The notes: generated from the letters alone by a model not told the origin. Shown: positions 49,201 to 61,766, counted from the first letter of the stretch. The stretch: 64,000 nt of DNA from Rallus limicola (GCA_022605955.1 JAKCOZ010000060.1:456501-520500), one strand, 5' to 3'. Translations and numbers: made by a program.

Positions 49201-51409
49201 TTTTGTACAAAAATAACAAGTATGTACTCACTCTAGACAATTAAAAACGTTTCTTTTTAATTTCATCAGGGGGAAAAATATACAAATAATAGGCAGTAAT
49301 TTTTATTGTTTTGTATACCTAGGTGGTTTTTACTTTGTGCGCTAATAGATAGAGTTGAGTTAATTCAGAAATAATTAAATGAAGTGAAATTAAGGAGTAA
49401 TAAAGAGTGTAAAAGATGAGCAAACTCTCAGGAAAAATGGCTGACTTTGACTTCCCAAGCGATAGAGTTCAGATAAGTAACAAAACCTCGGTTTGCCATG
49501 TCTGAAGGTCAAGTTGCACTCATTAGGAAGTCAATTCCAGCACAGTCCTACTATTTACCATTGTACCAAGTAATAAATATCTCAGCTGAAATGACCGAAC
49601 ACGAAAAAAGTAACAGTTAAAAGTGGCGACATTTGAACTAACATCAAATAAACCTCAAAATTCGTGACCACTGAAATACGCTGAGACATTTTCCAGGGTC
49701 TCAAGCCAGCGTCAGATTAAAATGCAAAGCTTCAAATTCAGGTACTGACAGCAGCAGAAGCCAAAAAAAAAAGGACCTGAAATTCAGTATAGGCAGAACC
49801 AGGGGATGGGACTAGATTTTTCATAAGGTGCTAATCTATACCCCTTTGTATTCAGCTTCTCCAAAACATTCTGAAGCATTTGCCAAACTCCACATTTCTG
49901 TGGCTGCACTGCTACCACTACCAATATATTATAGCTAGGGAGGGTAAAGGTACAGTCAATTCAGTGACTGGAGGTGATGCAAAACAGACACCTCCTTGTC
50001 TGCATGCAGGCCAGAGGAAAAACTGCTCCAGTAGTTAGTTTTGGTTAATTTTTTTGAAAACTCCTTATTTTATTTCTAAGTTTTCATTATTTAATATAAA
50101 TAATTAAGAATAGATTTCGCTAAGGAATGCCATGACAGACAGATCTTCAGACAGGTTCCCTCATTAGAAAACAATGGGTTTCCACTCATCCTGAGAGTAA
50201 CTTTCATAGATAATTGTCTGCAAAGGACCACTGGTGTTAGGAAAATTGAAATAAAAGAACCAAAGACTCAAGGGTATGAGGTCAGGTATGTGCTTGCTTG
50301 GATTAAATGGCTGGTCTAGAAAGACTGTAGCTTCCTGCATGAAAAAGTGCACTTTTGTTTGAAAAATGCCCAGTTATACACACAGATAAAGCACTTATCT
50401 ATACTCATGAATATATACTTTGAAGTTGCCTTTAAGGTACAAAGAACCTTTCTTCTCACTGGCATTTTAGAGTCTAATTGCGCCTTGAACAAAGAAAATT
50501 CTGGATTTACACTGGAGTAAATGAACACAGCAACTGGATGATAACTTGCAAGTAATTTTAATGGAAACTGTTTTGGCACTAAAATAACATCTTCGATTTT
50601 TTGGAAGGTTCACATTTTCACCCATTTCCATGTCACAGTACACTTACAGATGCCGTATCTTTCGTGTGTGGAACTTGACTCAATTTACTGAACGCTAAAT
50701 TCAGCTCCTCATTGACCCCCATTTCTATACATGAAAATAATAGTGGACATTTCAAAAGAGCATCTAATTATCTGTGGGTAGATACTATTTCACAAATGCT
50801 GCCATCTACATATCTAATAAGTAGGTATTTTATTACAACACAGTATCGCTCAGCAACCTCTAAATCAAAAATTCAGCTGGTTTTCCTGCTGTTACTGACT
50901 TACGGGTTTTTTGCAGTTTTATGCACTCTGCCAGTTTTTTATCCTATAGACAGCAAGAAAATGAGGACAAAGAATAGAAACCATATTATTGTTCGTCGCT
51001 TTTTCTTCCCTGCATAGCTCACATACCGTAGTTGATTCTATGAAATGGCAAAGCCACCTCGTCTTGACCTCAGTTTATAGGCCAAAGCGATACTAACAAA
51101 TCTGCTAAAAATGTACGGGATCAGATAAGCCAAGGGGAAAAAAGTAAGTAAGCATCATGGTAAAGAATATTTTCCCATCCATTTAATTTAACACAAAACA
51201 ATGCAAACATTATTATATGAATACTTAACCCATTTTCTTTGTTGTAATAACTAAAAGGTAATTTAAATATCAGCATACATAAATGGCTTTTATAACAGTA
51301 GGAACTGAATTTCTGCCTTTTCCTGGAATATATTTAGCTGTCATTATCAAGATCCCTTACAATTAAAATCCACCTTCTTTACATTAGAAATCAGCCAAAT
51401 TAGGTATTA
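46210..51409. other. unique AT-rich sequence, no gene seen
   Basis: Unique DNA with oligo(T) runs around 47398-47424 and short A-runs. A 118-codon minus-strand frame at 48275-48631 is the best open frame here. It has no recognised domain and no splice or poly-A support. An isolated perfect donor (GTACAG then GTAAGTGTC) lies at 48953/48954. No transposon is recognised. Confidence 0.45.
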
Positions 51410-51760
51410 AATAATCGACATTAGTTCATTGTCGCAGACAGTAAGAGAACTGTAAGAACAGCATTTCAATAATAATATAAAAAGACAATGAGAGACAACA
51501 GATAATATTTACACACAATCTATTAATTATTTAACTTTTTGAATTACCATTATATATTTATAATCTTAATTACGCACACAAATGCCCTCAATATTAAATG
51601 GGAAATTATATTATCATTATTATTATTATCATTATTATTAAATATGGCACAACAAAAGCGATGTCGCACTGCCTATTTATAATGGATCACTAGTGCCCCC
51701 TTCTGATATGAAGTAAGAAAAAATATTGAACTTGTACGCCGTACACTTCATGGTATCTCC
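51410..51760. promoter_or_regulatory. candidate conserved non-coding element
   Basis: An AT-rich block dense in ATTA/TAAT homeodomain cores (TCTATTAATTATTTAAC, TCTTAATTACGCAC), followed by an (ATT)n run at 51613-51640. It then has a CTCF-like core GTGCCCCCTTCTGA at 51693-51706 and a TACGCCGTACAC patch. This style of sequence is typical of conserved enhancers in vertebrate gene deserts. Conservation itself cannot be seen from one sequence, so the call is inference. Confidence 0.3.
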
Positions 51761-53369
51761 TAATACCCAGAGATTTCTTTCACCTTATGTGTTATTTTTA
51801 ACATAGGAAACTTGTTAAAATGCTCGATATACACTGAACAGCCATGCATTCACAGTCCTAAGCACTTGCACTTTGGTAAAACATATTATAAATCAGAGGA
51901 AAGAGGATAGATGTGAAAATATAAAGCATACATTGCTAAAAATGCATGATTTTGGGTTTTGAGTCCATGTAGCAGTACAACTTCTGGAAATAATTCTCAC
52001 TTTGCATTGGGCTTGGTGTTTTAAAATGAATAATAACTCTTTATGCATGTACATGAGAAAAAGTAAACAGCCCAGAATTAATCATGTTAAATGTCATATT
52101 GCCAGGTTTCCTATAGAACCGTTTCCAACAAGAATAGAGACATGCTCATTCATTATAGCCCCTTCCCTTTGACTTAATATAAAGGGCAAAAGGCAGCATG
52201 ATAGATTTAAAAGATATTGTCTACAGCATTGATTGCTCTATATCGATACTTTTTTTGTTCCTGCATCTCGATGCTGTTTGGTGAGCAAGCTGTCTGCTCA
52301 TTCCTTCCCTTATTTGATATCATCTTGATCCTTCATTTTTATTGCAATTATTTTCCAGCAATTTCTAAACTGAGCATTTGAATCACGTATTGCAACAGTA
52401 AGGAAATTAAGTGCCGTAAAAGAAAAGGAAAATGAAGTTTCTTCCTAATTTTCTGATTTATTTTTTTTTTCCTCATGGAGGTATGTGAAAACTGGATACA
52501 TGGAAATCAAATTTACGAGTGTTAAACGCATGCTACTCTCTTTAAATTTCAGCATCTTTATTTGGCATACTCCATTTTTGATATGTTTTTTTTCTTTTGG
52601 GGAGGGTAGGGGGCACATGTTCCCTGTATCACTGTATTAAAGTTTTGAAAGCTTCAGTACGAATACCAGCAACAAATCCACATCAGGTTTCAGTGACACA
52701 GAAAGGATCTTAGTACTTGTTTGGGAGCTGCTTCTGCAAAGCCAGTCTACAGAACCTGCGACCAACACGGGGAACAAATTACAGTTGTAATCAGAAGTGC
52801 CAACTTAGAGCAGGATGATTAGATGGATCTTAATAAGCTTGAAAAATAGTATTTATTGAAGTTAAGCGCATGTTTTGGCTGTGAAGTGGCCTTGCCTGAA
52901 TATTTTCATAATCATTCTTTAGAGAAACAATGCTCTCATTTTAATCTGATGTTTCCACTTTCTGCATCTGGGTAGTCTGAACATATTCCCTCTCACCATA
53001 ATCACTTCACACACAAAAATCAAGAGATTCAGTTTTCTGACAGAGCGCATTAGCTTCTTGCTAACTATTGCAGTAAATATATTTGGATCCGTGCTTCATG
53101 TCACAAAATTTAAGAGGCTGATTTGATGAAATATGGCAACAACAGAAGTTATAGACTTCATCAACAACTGCAGATAATAATCTTCTTTTTCCACCCCCCA
53201 CTCCTCCCCCCCCCCCCCCCGAAATCAGAAATGTGTTATGTGTTTAGCAAAACCTTGCCTTCCATAAACCGTGGGAGTTCTCAGTCAAACTGCAATTTTT
53301 TTCAGGCAAATCCTCAATAAGAAATACATGTGCTATATACACGCTCCTCAAAATTCATCATTCTCATTT
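51761..53369. other. unique sequence, no gene seen
   Basis: AT-rich unique DNA with a run of T at 52461-52470 and a GGGGAGGGTAGGGGG tract at 52599-52613. It ends with the poly-C tract at 53206-53220. No open frame with gene signals is seen. Confidence 0.5.
53190..53220 (-). repeat. poly-C/poly-G tract
   Basis: CCACCCCCCACTCCT followed by 15 consecutive C (53206-53220). The minus strand is therefore G-rich with several G runs and would be prone to quadruplex formation. Such runs are often mis-sized in assemblies. Confidence 0.9.
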
Positions 53370-53683
53370 ACCGGCCACGTCTCCTCCCTGGTCATTACAT
53401 TGCAGTCGCAGAAAACGTTAAAAAATGAAGAGAGAGTGGGACGTTGTAAGGAGCAAACCCTGGTTCGAAAATTTCTCTGCAAAGAGACAAATTGCCCCCA
53501 GAGACTCTTCACGCGTATCCCCACTTAGATTCCTCAAGCAACCCCAACGTTTTTTGAGACTGGCACATTTTCGAGCTTGGATGTTTTTGTACCTCGCTAC
53601 GTGCATCACTCCCCTCACCCCAGAAAAGAGGAGGCTGGTGGGATGGCACCACTTGAAGAGAGAAAATATCGTATTAACACGCA
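53370..53683. promoter_or_regulatory. CpG cluster
   Basis: About 14 CpGs in ~310 bases (ACCGGCCACGTC, GTCGCAG, AACGTT, CACGCGTA, CTCGCTACGTGC, ATCGTATTAACACGC) in an otherwise CpG-poor region. Frames are open on both strands across it (53425-53691 plus, 53418-53738 minus), which CpG retention partly explains. It could be a small unmethylated regulatory element; no gene start is shown. Confidence 0.3.
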
Positions 53684-54251
53684 ACAGGTGACCAAGCTGT
53701 CTCAGCCTGCCACCTGAGCCTGACCCCTGAGTGGCCATGAAGTATGAGCACTAAAGGGATTCATTTGTTTTTGTTTTACAGCCAAAAGAGGCAGAGGGAG
53801 CGATGCAGGGAGGACTGAACCAATGCACTGTGAGTTTTCAGTTCCTGTACCTTACTGTTCTCCCAGTCTTGCACAAGGCATAAAGCTGTAAATCAGTTAC
53901 CTTGCCTGTTATTTACCTTCCAAGCCCTTCTGCTGATAAAAATCGTGTCAAAACATGAAAACAGGTATTTTTTTTTTTTTTTAAAGTAAATAGCTTAGGG
54001 AAAGAGCTAAGATGAAATCGTGCTGGGGAGGTTCTTCAAAAGCAGGTTTTTAGTGGCTGTATTTGATTAGAGAGAAATATTCCAGATGTTGCATATTTCT
54101 CAAGTTAATTTTAGCATCTATTTGTGGAGTAATAAGTATGATACAAAGTGTTGCTTTATGTTCTCTCTCTTGGCTGAACTTCCCAGTCTGCCGAACTGCA
54201 ATTTTTAGGGCTAATTTTAAAACTGTTGGGAAAAAAAAAAACAACAAAAAA

Positions 54252-54286
54252 CCCCACCCCAAAACCCCCAAAAACCCACACACCCC
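54252..54286 (-). other. A/C-rich tract, minus-strand G-quadruplex
   Basis: CCCCACCCCAAAACCCCCAA then AAACCCACACACCCC: five C-runs of three or more, separated by short A-rich loops. The minus strand reads like GGGG and TTTTGGGG units and could form a quadruplex. It directly follows an A-run at 54229-54241. Confidence 0.65.
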
Positions 54287-55119
54287 AAAATTGTTGCAAT
54301 TTGCCAAGACTAAATGGAAATACAATTGCTGTGGAGAAAACTCAGATGATAACACATTGTTGCAAGGATCAGTCATCAACATTTACCATATGATAGCTGA
54401 TTTATACATATATTATTTTCATTAAAACAAAAGCACAAAATAATTACATAACCTAAGTTTCCGAACCTGAATTCCAAGTGCATCCCTCCCTTTCTGACAA
54501 CCTATAAATTACAATAGCTCAGAAAATCTTTTAATTAAGATTTATTTCACATTTTTCAGAGATACCGCCTATCAGCTGATGCTTTAAAATCATCCTTCTC
54601 AACAACATACTTTCTCATAGACATAGCCATCATTTCAAGTTTTTTTCTAAACAAGCAAAGAAAAAAAGTCCAAGGAATGGCACCCTCATAAAAATAAAAT
54701 AAAATAAAAGTCAGAAACAGCTCTTCACAAACTCATCAAAAGGACTTTGAGGTACAAGGCATTGAGTCACTTCTTATGTAGGAATCAGATTGCAGCAGGG
54801 GAGAAGAAAAAAAAAAAAAAAAGCAAAAAGCACAGAGCAGAGTGCCTTAACATATTGGCAGGTGGGTCACAGTCTAGGAGAACACACCACCCACAACACA
54901 TATGATGGAGCTCTGCACTCAGGGTAAATTTCAGCTTCGTAATGCACAGCTACTTGACTGGAGGAGAGCCCGGGCTCCACGGGCAAAAGCACTGCCTGGC
55001 TTGTGGAGGGGCTCGGTTTTGATTTTACCTAGAGATGCTACCACCACTACTTTGGCGTCCCAATTTCCATGCTGCAAGGTGCATGCTTAAATTGCAGCTC
55101 ACATTCAACAAGAATATTT

Positions 55120-55173
55120 TTGGGTGAATTCCCTAATAAGTCTAATTTGGGTGAATTCCCTAATAAGTCTAAT
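55120..55173. repeat. perfect 27-bp tandem duplication
   Basis: Two identical adjacent copies (55120-55146 and 55147-55173) of a unit beginning TTGGGTGAATTCCC and ending AAGTCTAAT. There are no differences between copies, so the duplication is recent or polymorphic. Confidence 0.95.
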
Positions 55174-58100
55174 TATGTCTTGCTTATGAGTTTTCTATAC
55201 AAACGCCAAAGGCAATGGAAGGTATGTTGGTGAGCCTCACAGGAGGGCTTGGGGGAGAGGAAAGAGGAAGCTGTCTTGTAGAGTCTCACAAAGCCAACAA
55301 GCAGAGGGACTTTCCATAGCATCTCCTCCTGCTCCAGACTCTCCAGTTCTGCCTCGTCATTTGCTTAAGGAGCATCCGCAGCAGCAGTTCACCTGAGGCT
55401 ACAGCAGTGAACAGCTCTCATCCACAGCTACTTATCCACTTGGTAGAAGTTGGGGACCACAACCAAGAAAAAGCTAAGGCCAAAGATTCCTCATAATTTG
55501 TAGGCCAGAGAAGCTTAACCGAATGAGCCCCAGAGTTTTTATTATTCGGTCCTTATTATGCTGTCCTTGGCAAGATGCATGCTGTGGCAATTGGTCCCTG
55601 TGCAATGATTCCAGGTGGGGATGCAGATCTACCCCTGCTGACATTAATAGCATGCTCCCAGGAGCAGGTATTTGGCTCTTTCTCCCTACTAGCCAATATC
55701 TGGCAATGTTACTCCATAGATCCATCCTACCATTTTTGTTCAATTTTGAAAACCCATTTCTTTCTTTTTATTTGTTGTTTTTAACCATCTTTTCCTTTTG
55801 TCACACCTTTCCATGCAAAACATTCTACAGCTGAAGGGAAACTGGGAAAGAATGAGAAGTACAGCCTAGCAAGCTGGGAAATCAGTAACATAAGGAGAGA
55901 GAAGGAACAACTAATTTGTTAGGAAAAAGAAGGAAAAAAAAAAAGCCCTTTGCCTTGCCTTGAGCAAGTTTCAAGCTCAAATTCTTCTAGCTCTCAACCA
56001 CACATACATGCTGAAAACATAGCTCCTCCACAGAAGATCCCAGATGCCTGGGAGCAGCCAAATACACACTGATGCTTTGAGACTTCTGCAAATTGTAACA
56101 GGAGTACTTCACATTAAAATACCATTCGCTAGCCTGGTTTTGGTAGCTGTACTCCACGCTCTTCAGATTGCATTCCACCCCCAAAATCGGGGGTTATAGG
56201 CAGGAAGATACCACAGCTGGTAGAAACAAGCTTTTATAGTGAATTTTATGCCTCAATTTCCTAGATAGCATTTCAAAAATTCAGTGTAGGATCAACAGAC
56301 CTTTTTTCCCTTCAGTCTTGCAGCCTCCTTACCTTTATGATAGTCCATAAGGTTATAGCAGGATCAAAAGCTCAGTGGTAGCTGCTGTAGTTGGAACACC
56401 CCGCCTAAAGAACGGGATAAACCAACATCACTCAAGCTACTGCGCTGGAGATAACCACTCTTCATTATTCCAAACAAACTTTTTCAAAAGTGCTTTAGCA
56501 ACGCAGTTCTTAAAACAAAAGAGAGGAACAGCCTGGGAAGATACTGGGAACTTAAAGTCTTTTGCTTGTAAGCAAAACGTTGCAGACTGCTTATTGTTTT
56601 GTGCTTGGAAATGTGCAACTGACTGTAGAAATGCATATGTGCTTGTGTATGTCTGCTGTGTGTGAAGTCTAGAGGGATTATTCCATGTTAATGAGAGCCA
56701 AGGAATTCCTCTAGCAGCATCCTGCATAAGTGAGAATCACATAATTTAAAGCTGGCCAGGGGCAGCTTTAACTTACATGCCATTTTCAAAATTGCTTTTT
56801 TTTCTTTTCCTCCCTCTTTGAGGAAAGAAAAGCTATAACTACACTGGTTTTTGTTAACTCCCTTCCATTTTGCATGTCCACTAAACCTTCTTCTGAATGG
56901 ATTTGCACCCTTCTAAAAACCTGTAAGTGGAATAGATGTTATTTCCTTAATGGAAGAATACTGATTTTGCAGAACGAAAAGTGATAGTGCCACACAATGC
57001 TTCCCTCAAGTCCATTAAATGAAACTCCAGGCTACACGGTCTGTAAATCACCGCAGATTATGCTACTAGGGTCCATATTCTTCCTCTTCTCTGACTCCAT
57101 TTTTTCACCTACAAAGAAGCTTGTCTTGAAAACAGAGCAGCTGCTCTTTTCCTTAATTTGTCTCTATTGGTGTCCCCAGCAAAGGGAAAACATGATAGCT
57201 CTCCCAGTTTATTTCCTAAAATCTGTAAACAAAGGTACATTAAAACACAGGGCCTCGCTACAAGCGGCCACTCAAACCTCTGATGATTTTTTCCTCTCAC
57301 CATGCACCAAGTGAAAACCCACCATTCATAACGCTTTACAATCATTTGATACGAAATTTCTCCCATTTAAAAAAGTGATTACTTAACAGTAACTCCCCAT
57401 TTCTCCAGAACCTAGGCGTGTAGCTGTACAAGAGCTGAGGAGCTCTGGACAAAGCTCTTGTTTTTGAGTGAATTTTCTCAGCTTTAGCATTGCTTTAGAA
57501 ATCTCTGTCCAAGCCAGACGTGGAAATAATAAAAAGTTACAATCTTTACTCAATAAAATGTGTCACTAGCAACATCTGTATGAGATAACACAAACTGCTT
57601 TACTACGTTTTTAACAGGATTTTAAATATTTTTCATGACACCAGTACATCCTGAAGTCTTGTTTTTAGGAAAGGAAAAGTGATTATAGTGATACAGATTG
57701 AACAGTCACGACCTTTCCATCCATATCCTTCTTTCCATCCTAAGCGAAGACAGCCAACGCAAATCAGGTGAAGAGAGGAGGTATGGAAAGCTGCCTGACT
57801 TTGAGCCTCTCTTCAGAGAAAATCAACAGGGAGCTGCAGCCGACCACGCAATTCCAGGACAGCAAGTAAACAGCAAAAGAAAAAAAGGATACAATGCTTA
57901 TAGAGATACCTCATTCTTTTAATTGACCCTTGAACACAGGCACTAAATCCGTAACTTCCTAAAGATCTGAGAAACAACAGAACATATTTCCTGCAAAGAT
58001 TATAAGTGAGTGTGAGGCAAGACTCATTTTAAAATAGTACCATTAAAGGCTGGCTGAAACTTACAGTGGCAAAGACCAAAAATAAAAAAAAAAACCAAAA

Positions 58101-59084
58101 AAATCAACACAAAACCCATCCAAGACAGAATTTTGTTTAAAATTACAAAATCTCCAGAGAATGATTCAGAAATAGTGGGGTTTTTTAGCTCCCATACATT
58201 CATTTAAATATGAAGAAACACCTCTACATTTCATGCTAACTACCATTTCTTTTATTCTCAAAGTAATCTTAGTAGGTGGAGGGAGGGAGAGGCAAACCTT
58301 TTCAGCACTTCTAGCCTGATGTGGGGGTGGAAAAAGAAGCTTGTAGGCTCTGATAGTGACTGCCCCTTGAAAACAATAATTAGCTCAAGAAAAGCACAGC
58401 AGTTTCAGCTGTCAGAAGGCACGAAATCCCAGTGTCACCAGTTTGATCAGCTCATTGATAGGGTATGCAAAGACCTGTTCCAAAACGCAGGAGCGGCAGT
58501 GATAGGGATCGGCATGTTTGTACTGTGTCGGCTTCAGGCAGGGAAAAAAACCAGGGTGATTGTCAAAATTGAAAAAAAAAAATTAAATAAAAATAAACCC
58601 CAGAATTTAAGCAGAGTGAGTTGCAGTTCTGCGTGTGATGTCTTGGGTAAGCTTCACCATTCACTTTTCTGAATGAATAAACAAATCACGGGCTAAAAAT
58701 AATGCATCAGCAAGGGAAAAGGGAGAAAAAAGCAGGACAAAAACCTCTGCAAACTGATCTCACTTGCCCTTCGGACATGCAATAGTAACTGTGCGAAACA
58801 AATTTCCCTTTGAGTTCCTAACACAGCAAGGAAACCAAGTATTTAAATGCTCCAGCACTTTCTACCATCCTTATTTTTTATTTACCAGCGAGCAGACTCG
58901 CTTGGTGTTTTACAAGTCAAGAAAGTCGCAGTTTCTGCCACTGCAGGTTTGTCACCTTTGCTAAAATATAGCCCGTAGAGATACCATGCATTGGCTCGGG
59001 TTGAAGGTCAAAACTTCAGGTTTTGTTTGTGTCTTTTGCAGAAAAGCACATTTTTCCCAGTCAGCCCCTTCCCACTGGAAGCCG

Positions 59085-59385
59085 AGCGTTTGTGGTGAAG
59101 ACTGGCTGAGGACTGGGAGCTCTTTGTGCAGGGTTTGTCGTTGGCTGTGTTTTTCACAGCGTGCTCAGCACGCCGGGGGACACGGCCTCCCCGAGCTGTG
59201 CCCGACCATGGCTGGTGCAATACAGGGAGTATCTGGAAAATAAAAACACGGTGGTAAGGAGATAACAGAAAAAGCAACTCTCCCGCCTTCCTTTTTGCAG
59301 ACTCTGTGCACGCACGAATATACTCAAATACAAGCTGAATGCAGAAACCCATGTGTCCTCTGTCTCTGGGAAAGCATCATCATCA
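59085..59385. promoter_or_regulatory. GC- and CpG-enriched patch, possible promoter
   Basis: The most GC-rich patch of the right half: GCCGAGCG, GTCGTTGG, CAGCACGCCGGGGGACACGG, CCCCGAGC and CCCGACC fall within 130 bases, with more CpGs at 59282-59320. A strong Kozak-type start (CCCGACCATGG at 59203-59213) opens only an 11-codon frame that ends at TAA. Frames are open on both strands, as expected for GC-rich DNA. It could be a small promoter of an unannotated transcript. No TATA box or first-exon donor is clear (GGTGGTAAGG at 59250 is the best). Confidence 0.3.
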
Positions 59386-59465
59386 TCCTCATCCTCATCG
59401 ATATTCTCATTTTGAGAAATAACCTCAACAGCATCCTGTAATGGCAGTGCCTGCCAGCCCACCAT
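59347..59465 (-). other. candidate exon with acidic peptide
   Basis: On the minus strand a pyrimidine-rich TTCTTCCCCCTAAAAGGCAG precedes ATG at 59465. The following ~39 codons read like a protein: a hydrophobic-polar start (MVGWQALPLQDAVEVIS) and then an acidic run (NENIDEDEDDDDAFPETED). The acidic run comes from a (GAT/GAG)n simple repeat, which weakens the case. The frame stays open to 59154 but loses its character. I do not recognise the family, and no good donor is present. Confidence 0.2.
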
Positions 59466-60425
59466 CTCTGCCTTTTAGGGGGAAGAAGGAAGCCTTATTA
59501 TAATTTCGGGTTCTCAGTTTGGGTTTGAGGTTTTCTGTGTTTTGGGTTGGGTTTTTTTTTTTGCATGGCTGTGAATGAACAGGAACAAACATAATAGCAA
59601 TTACACTCCACTATAGCTGATTGTCTAACTCTAATCTGCTTTATCTTTTGATTTTGTTACGGCACTCACACCAAAGTGCAAAATCTAAAAGCCCATGAGC
59701 CCAGCTCTGCACAGACACCCATGCACGCATGGAGCTGCTCTGATTTTATCCAGCCAGCACTTTATGAACACTGAAAAACTTTACTCTGTTTCTACGGAGC
59801 TGAAATGAGAGGAACTCCTCTCAGAAGCATTTGTCATTTCTGTTCCCAGCTAAAATAAAAGCTCAGCTGCAACTGTGGTAAGAAAAAGTTGCTCAAGCGT
59901 TATTTTTCTCATCAAAAAGGGATGCAGGTTAATTCCAGAAGCACACCATTTAGGAGACGAAGGCCTTTTGCACCAAGAAAGGTTAAGCAGTTAAACTACT
60001 GTGGACTTTCCCAACACAGACAAAATTCTAAAGTCTTAAGAAAACATGCTGGATATTTTCTATGGATTTTTCCATGCATCTCTGGGGAACACATCACTCA
60101 TATGCTTTTCTTATCAGTATTTAAAAATATGTTTAAAACTAATACTTCCCAATGTAAGCTTTTCAGATAGTGATGTAATTTAAGAGAAAAACATTCCTTG
60201 AGAGAGATCTAAATATATTTCAGGTTTTATGCGAAAAATAGCAACAATCCTGATCTGTTCCCAGCCAGTTGGACTTTTGCCAATGTATAATAAGATTAAA
60301 GTATAAGACTAAAAGATGTTTCAAGATACTTCTATAATAACTGGCCTAAAGGTGAATTCTCATTTCTGCAGCTGGTACCTAAACACACAGTCTATCAACA
60401 GTTACATAGGAAGGAAAATTTTTCG

Positions 60426-60477
60426 TTCCCTTTTTTTTTTCCTTTAAAAGGGGAAAAAAAAAAAAAAAAAAAAGGAA
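60426..60477. repeat. oligo(T)/oligo(A) palindrome
   Basis: TTCCC, an 11-T run, then the palindromic centre CCTTTAAAAGG, then GG, a ~20-A run, and GGAA. The arms can pair to give a hairpin centred on TTTAAA. Confidence 0.8.
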
Positions 60478-61250
60478 TGCTATTAATTCAGATATAGACT
60501 ATTTCAATCACAGCACTTCATGCCTTCCAACTCCAGTGCATTAAGTGAAACAGAAAGGTTATTCAGTTAAATTACAGAATCTCTGGAAATGTAAGAAATC
60601 TTTCCAGTGGAAATCTTGATTATTAAGGAACTCCAGATTGTAATTATTTTTAGCTAATTGGAGAAGAAAATATTTTTTAAACCCCCACTTTTGAGAAGGT
60701 ACAGTTATAATATTCCTACAACGTCTCTTGGTTTTGAAATGTGGCATATTATTCAGCCCGGGTCCTTTGATGTGTGTTTTTCCCTCAATCCATGCTCCAA
60801 CAATTCTGTCATACAGAGAACTGAAAATTAAGTTATTCTCACCAGCAATACTCCCCCACAAAGAATGTATCAAACCATAGATATAAACCTCAGAACAATC
60901 CCTGCCAGGTTTCTCATGCAAATGCTGCAGAAAAACTTACAAGAGCACTTTAAGATATTGAGAACCCTTCAATACAACCCAGTATAATAACTTTTACTTG
61001 CTAATTTCTATGGGTCAGTTGCAAAGGAATAGACCTGTCAATCTTTTTCAGATGTAGCAGAATTTGTCTGTCTACAAACAGGGATGCTTTGTTGTTGCCA
61101 TAGAGACTAATCCTCCACTTTCCTTCTGTTGACACAGCTAGTCACACTCTAAACTACCTGATCACACTTTTAATAGGCAGCTGACTCCAGTGCCATAAAA
61201 TGCTCAAATCAAGTTCGCAACACTTGACGCATCTACTGTTGCTTTTTAAA

Positions 61251-61259
61251 GTAGTAGTA

Positions 61260-61292
<33 letters not shown>

Positions 61293-61293
61293 G
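61251..61293. repeat. (TAG)n(TAA)n microsatellite
   Basis: Three to four GTA/TAG units pass into about 11 pure AAT/TAA units. On the plus strand it gives a poly-Ile/Val peptide that is an artefact. Confidence 0.95.
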
Positions 61294-61766
61294 TTGCATT
61301 TGAAGAATTCTACCACTTTGTCTCAAAATGTAAATTGTATAGAAATAGCGATCGTCTAACAATTACTTTACTCAAGTCTTAATTATATTATTCTAAGTGA
61401 ATAAATTGTTATAATAGAGGAATGTTATTTTAAACTTGTTTTTTTATATCTTGGATATGAGTTTTCTTTAAGCATCAGATGATTGAACATACAAAGTAAT
61501 ACAACAATTACCCAGAAAATAATTTCTGCTCCTTTTCACAGAATCCAGTGTCTTGCATCATTTTCTCATGTTCAAACTTTAAAACCAAGTAAGAAAGAAA
61601 ATGTAGAGGTGACTCATGCCCTGCAATAAAGTGATGATCTGAGAAAGGCAATTTTCATTTGGGTGGCTCGAAACTTTGTGATGTTTTGATAAATATTCTG
61701 TACTTAAAGCTGATTCAAAGTCTATTCATACCTTCTTGGTTTGCAAATCAAACAGTCAGAAGTGGG

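Larger units (their letters stand above)
53684..59084. other. unique sequence, no gene seen
   Basis: Unique DNA with an A/C-rich tract at 54229-54290, an A-run at 54808-54822, and the 27-bp duplication at 55120-55173. Many short frames (for example 55523-55834 plus, 56437-56727 minus, 58319-58672 plus) occur on both strands with no consistent coding or splice signal. No transposon end was recognised. Confidence 0.45.

Noticed and set aside
53625..53650. CR1-like phrase CAGAAAAGAGGAGGCTGGTG
   Set aside because: It resembles the conserved GAGAAGAGGAGGCT of CR1, but nothing on either side matches the element. Too short to call.
54252..54286. Telomere-like TTTTGGGG units on the minus strand
   Set aside because: Irregular A/C-rich low complexity, not vertebrate TTAGGG repeats, so not an interstitial telomere.
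56735..56760. GAGAATCACATAATTTAAAG resembling a CR1 3' end
   Set aside because: Only one partial octamer, and no GGAAGGGACC-type region follows.
60559..60921. 120-codon minus-strand ORF
   Set aside because: Ordinary-looking composition but no start context, splice signal or recognisable motif. Treated as chance.
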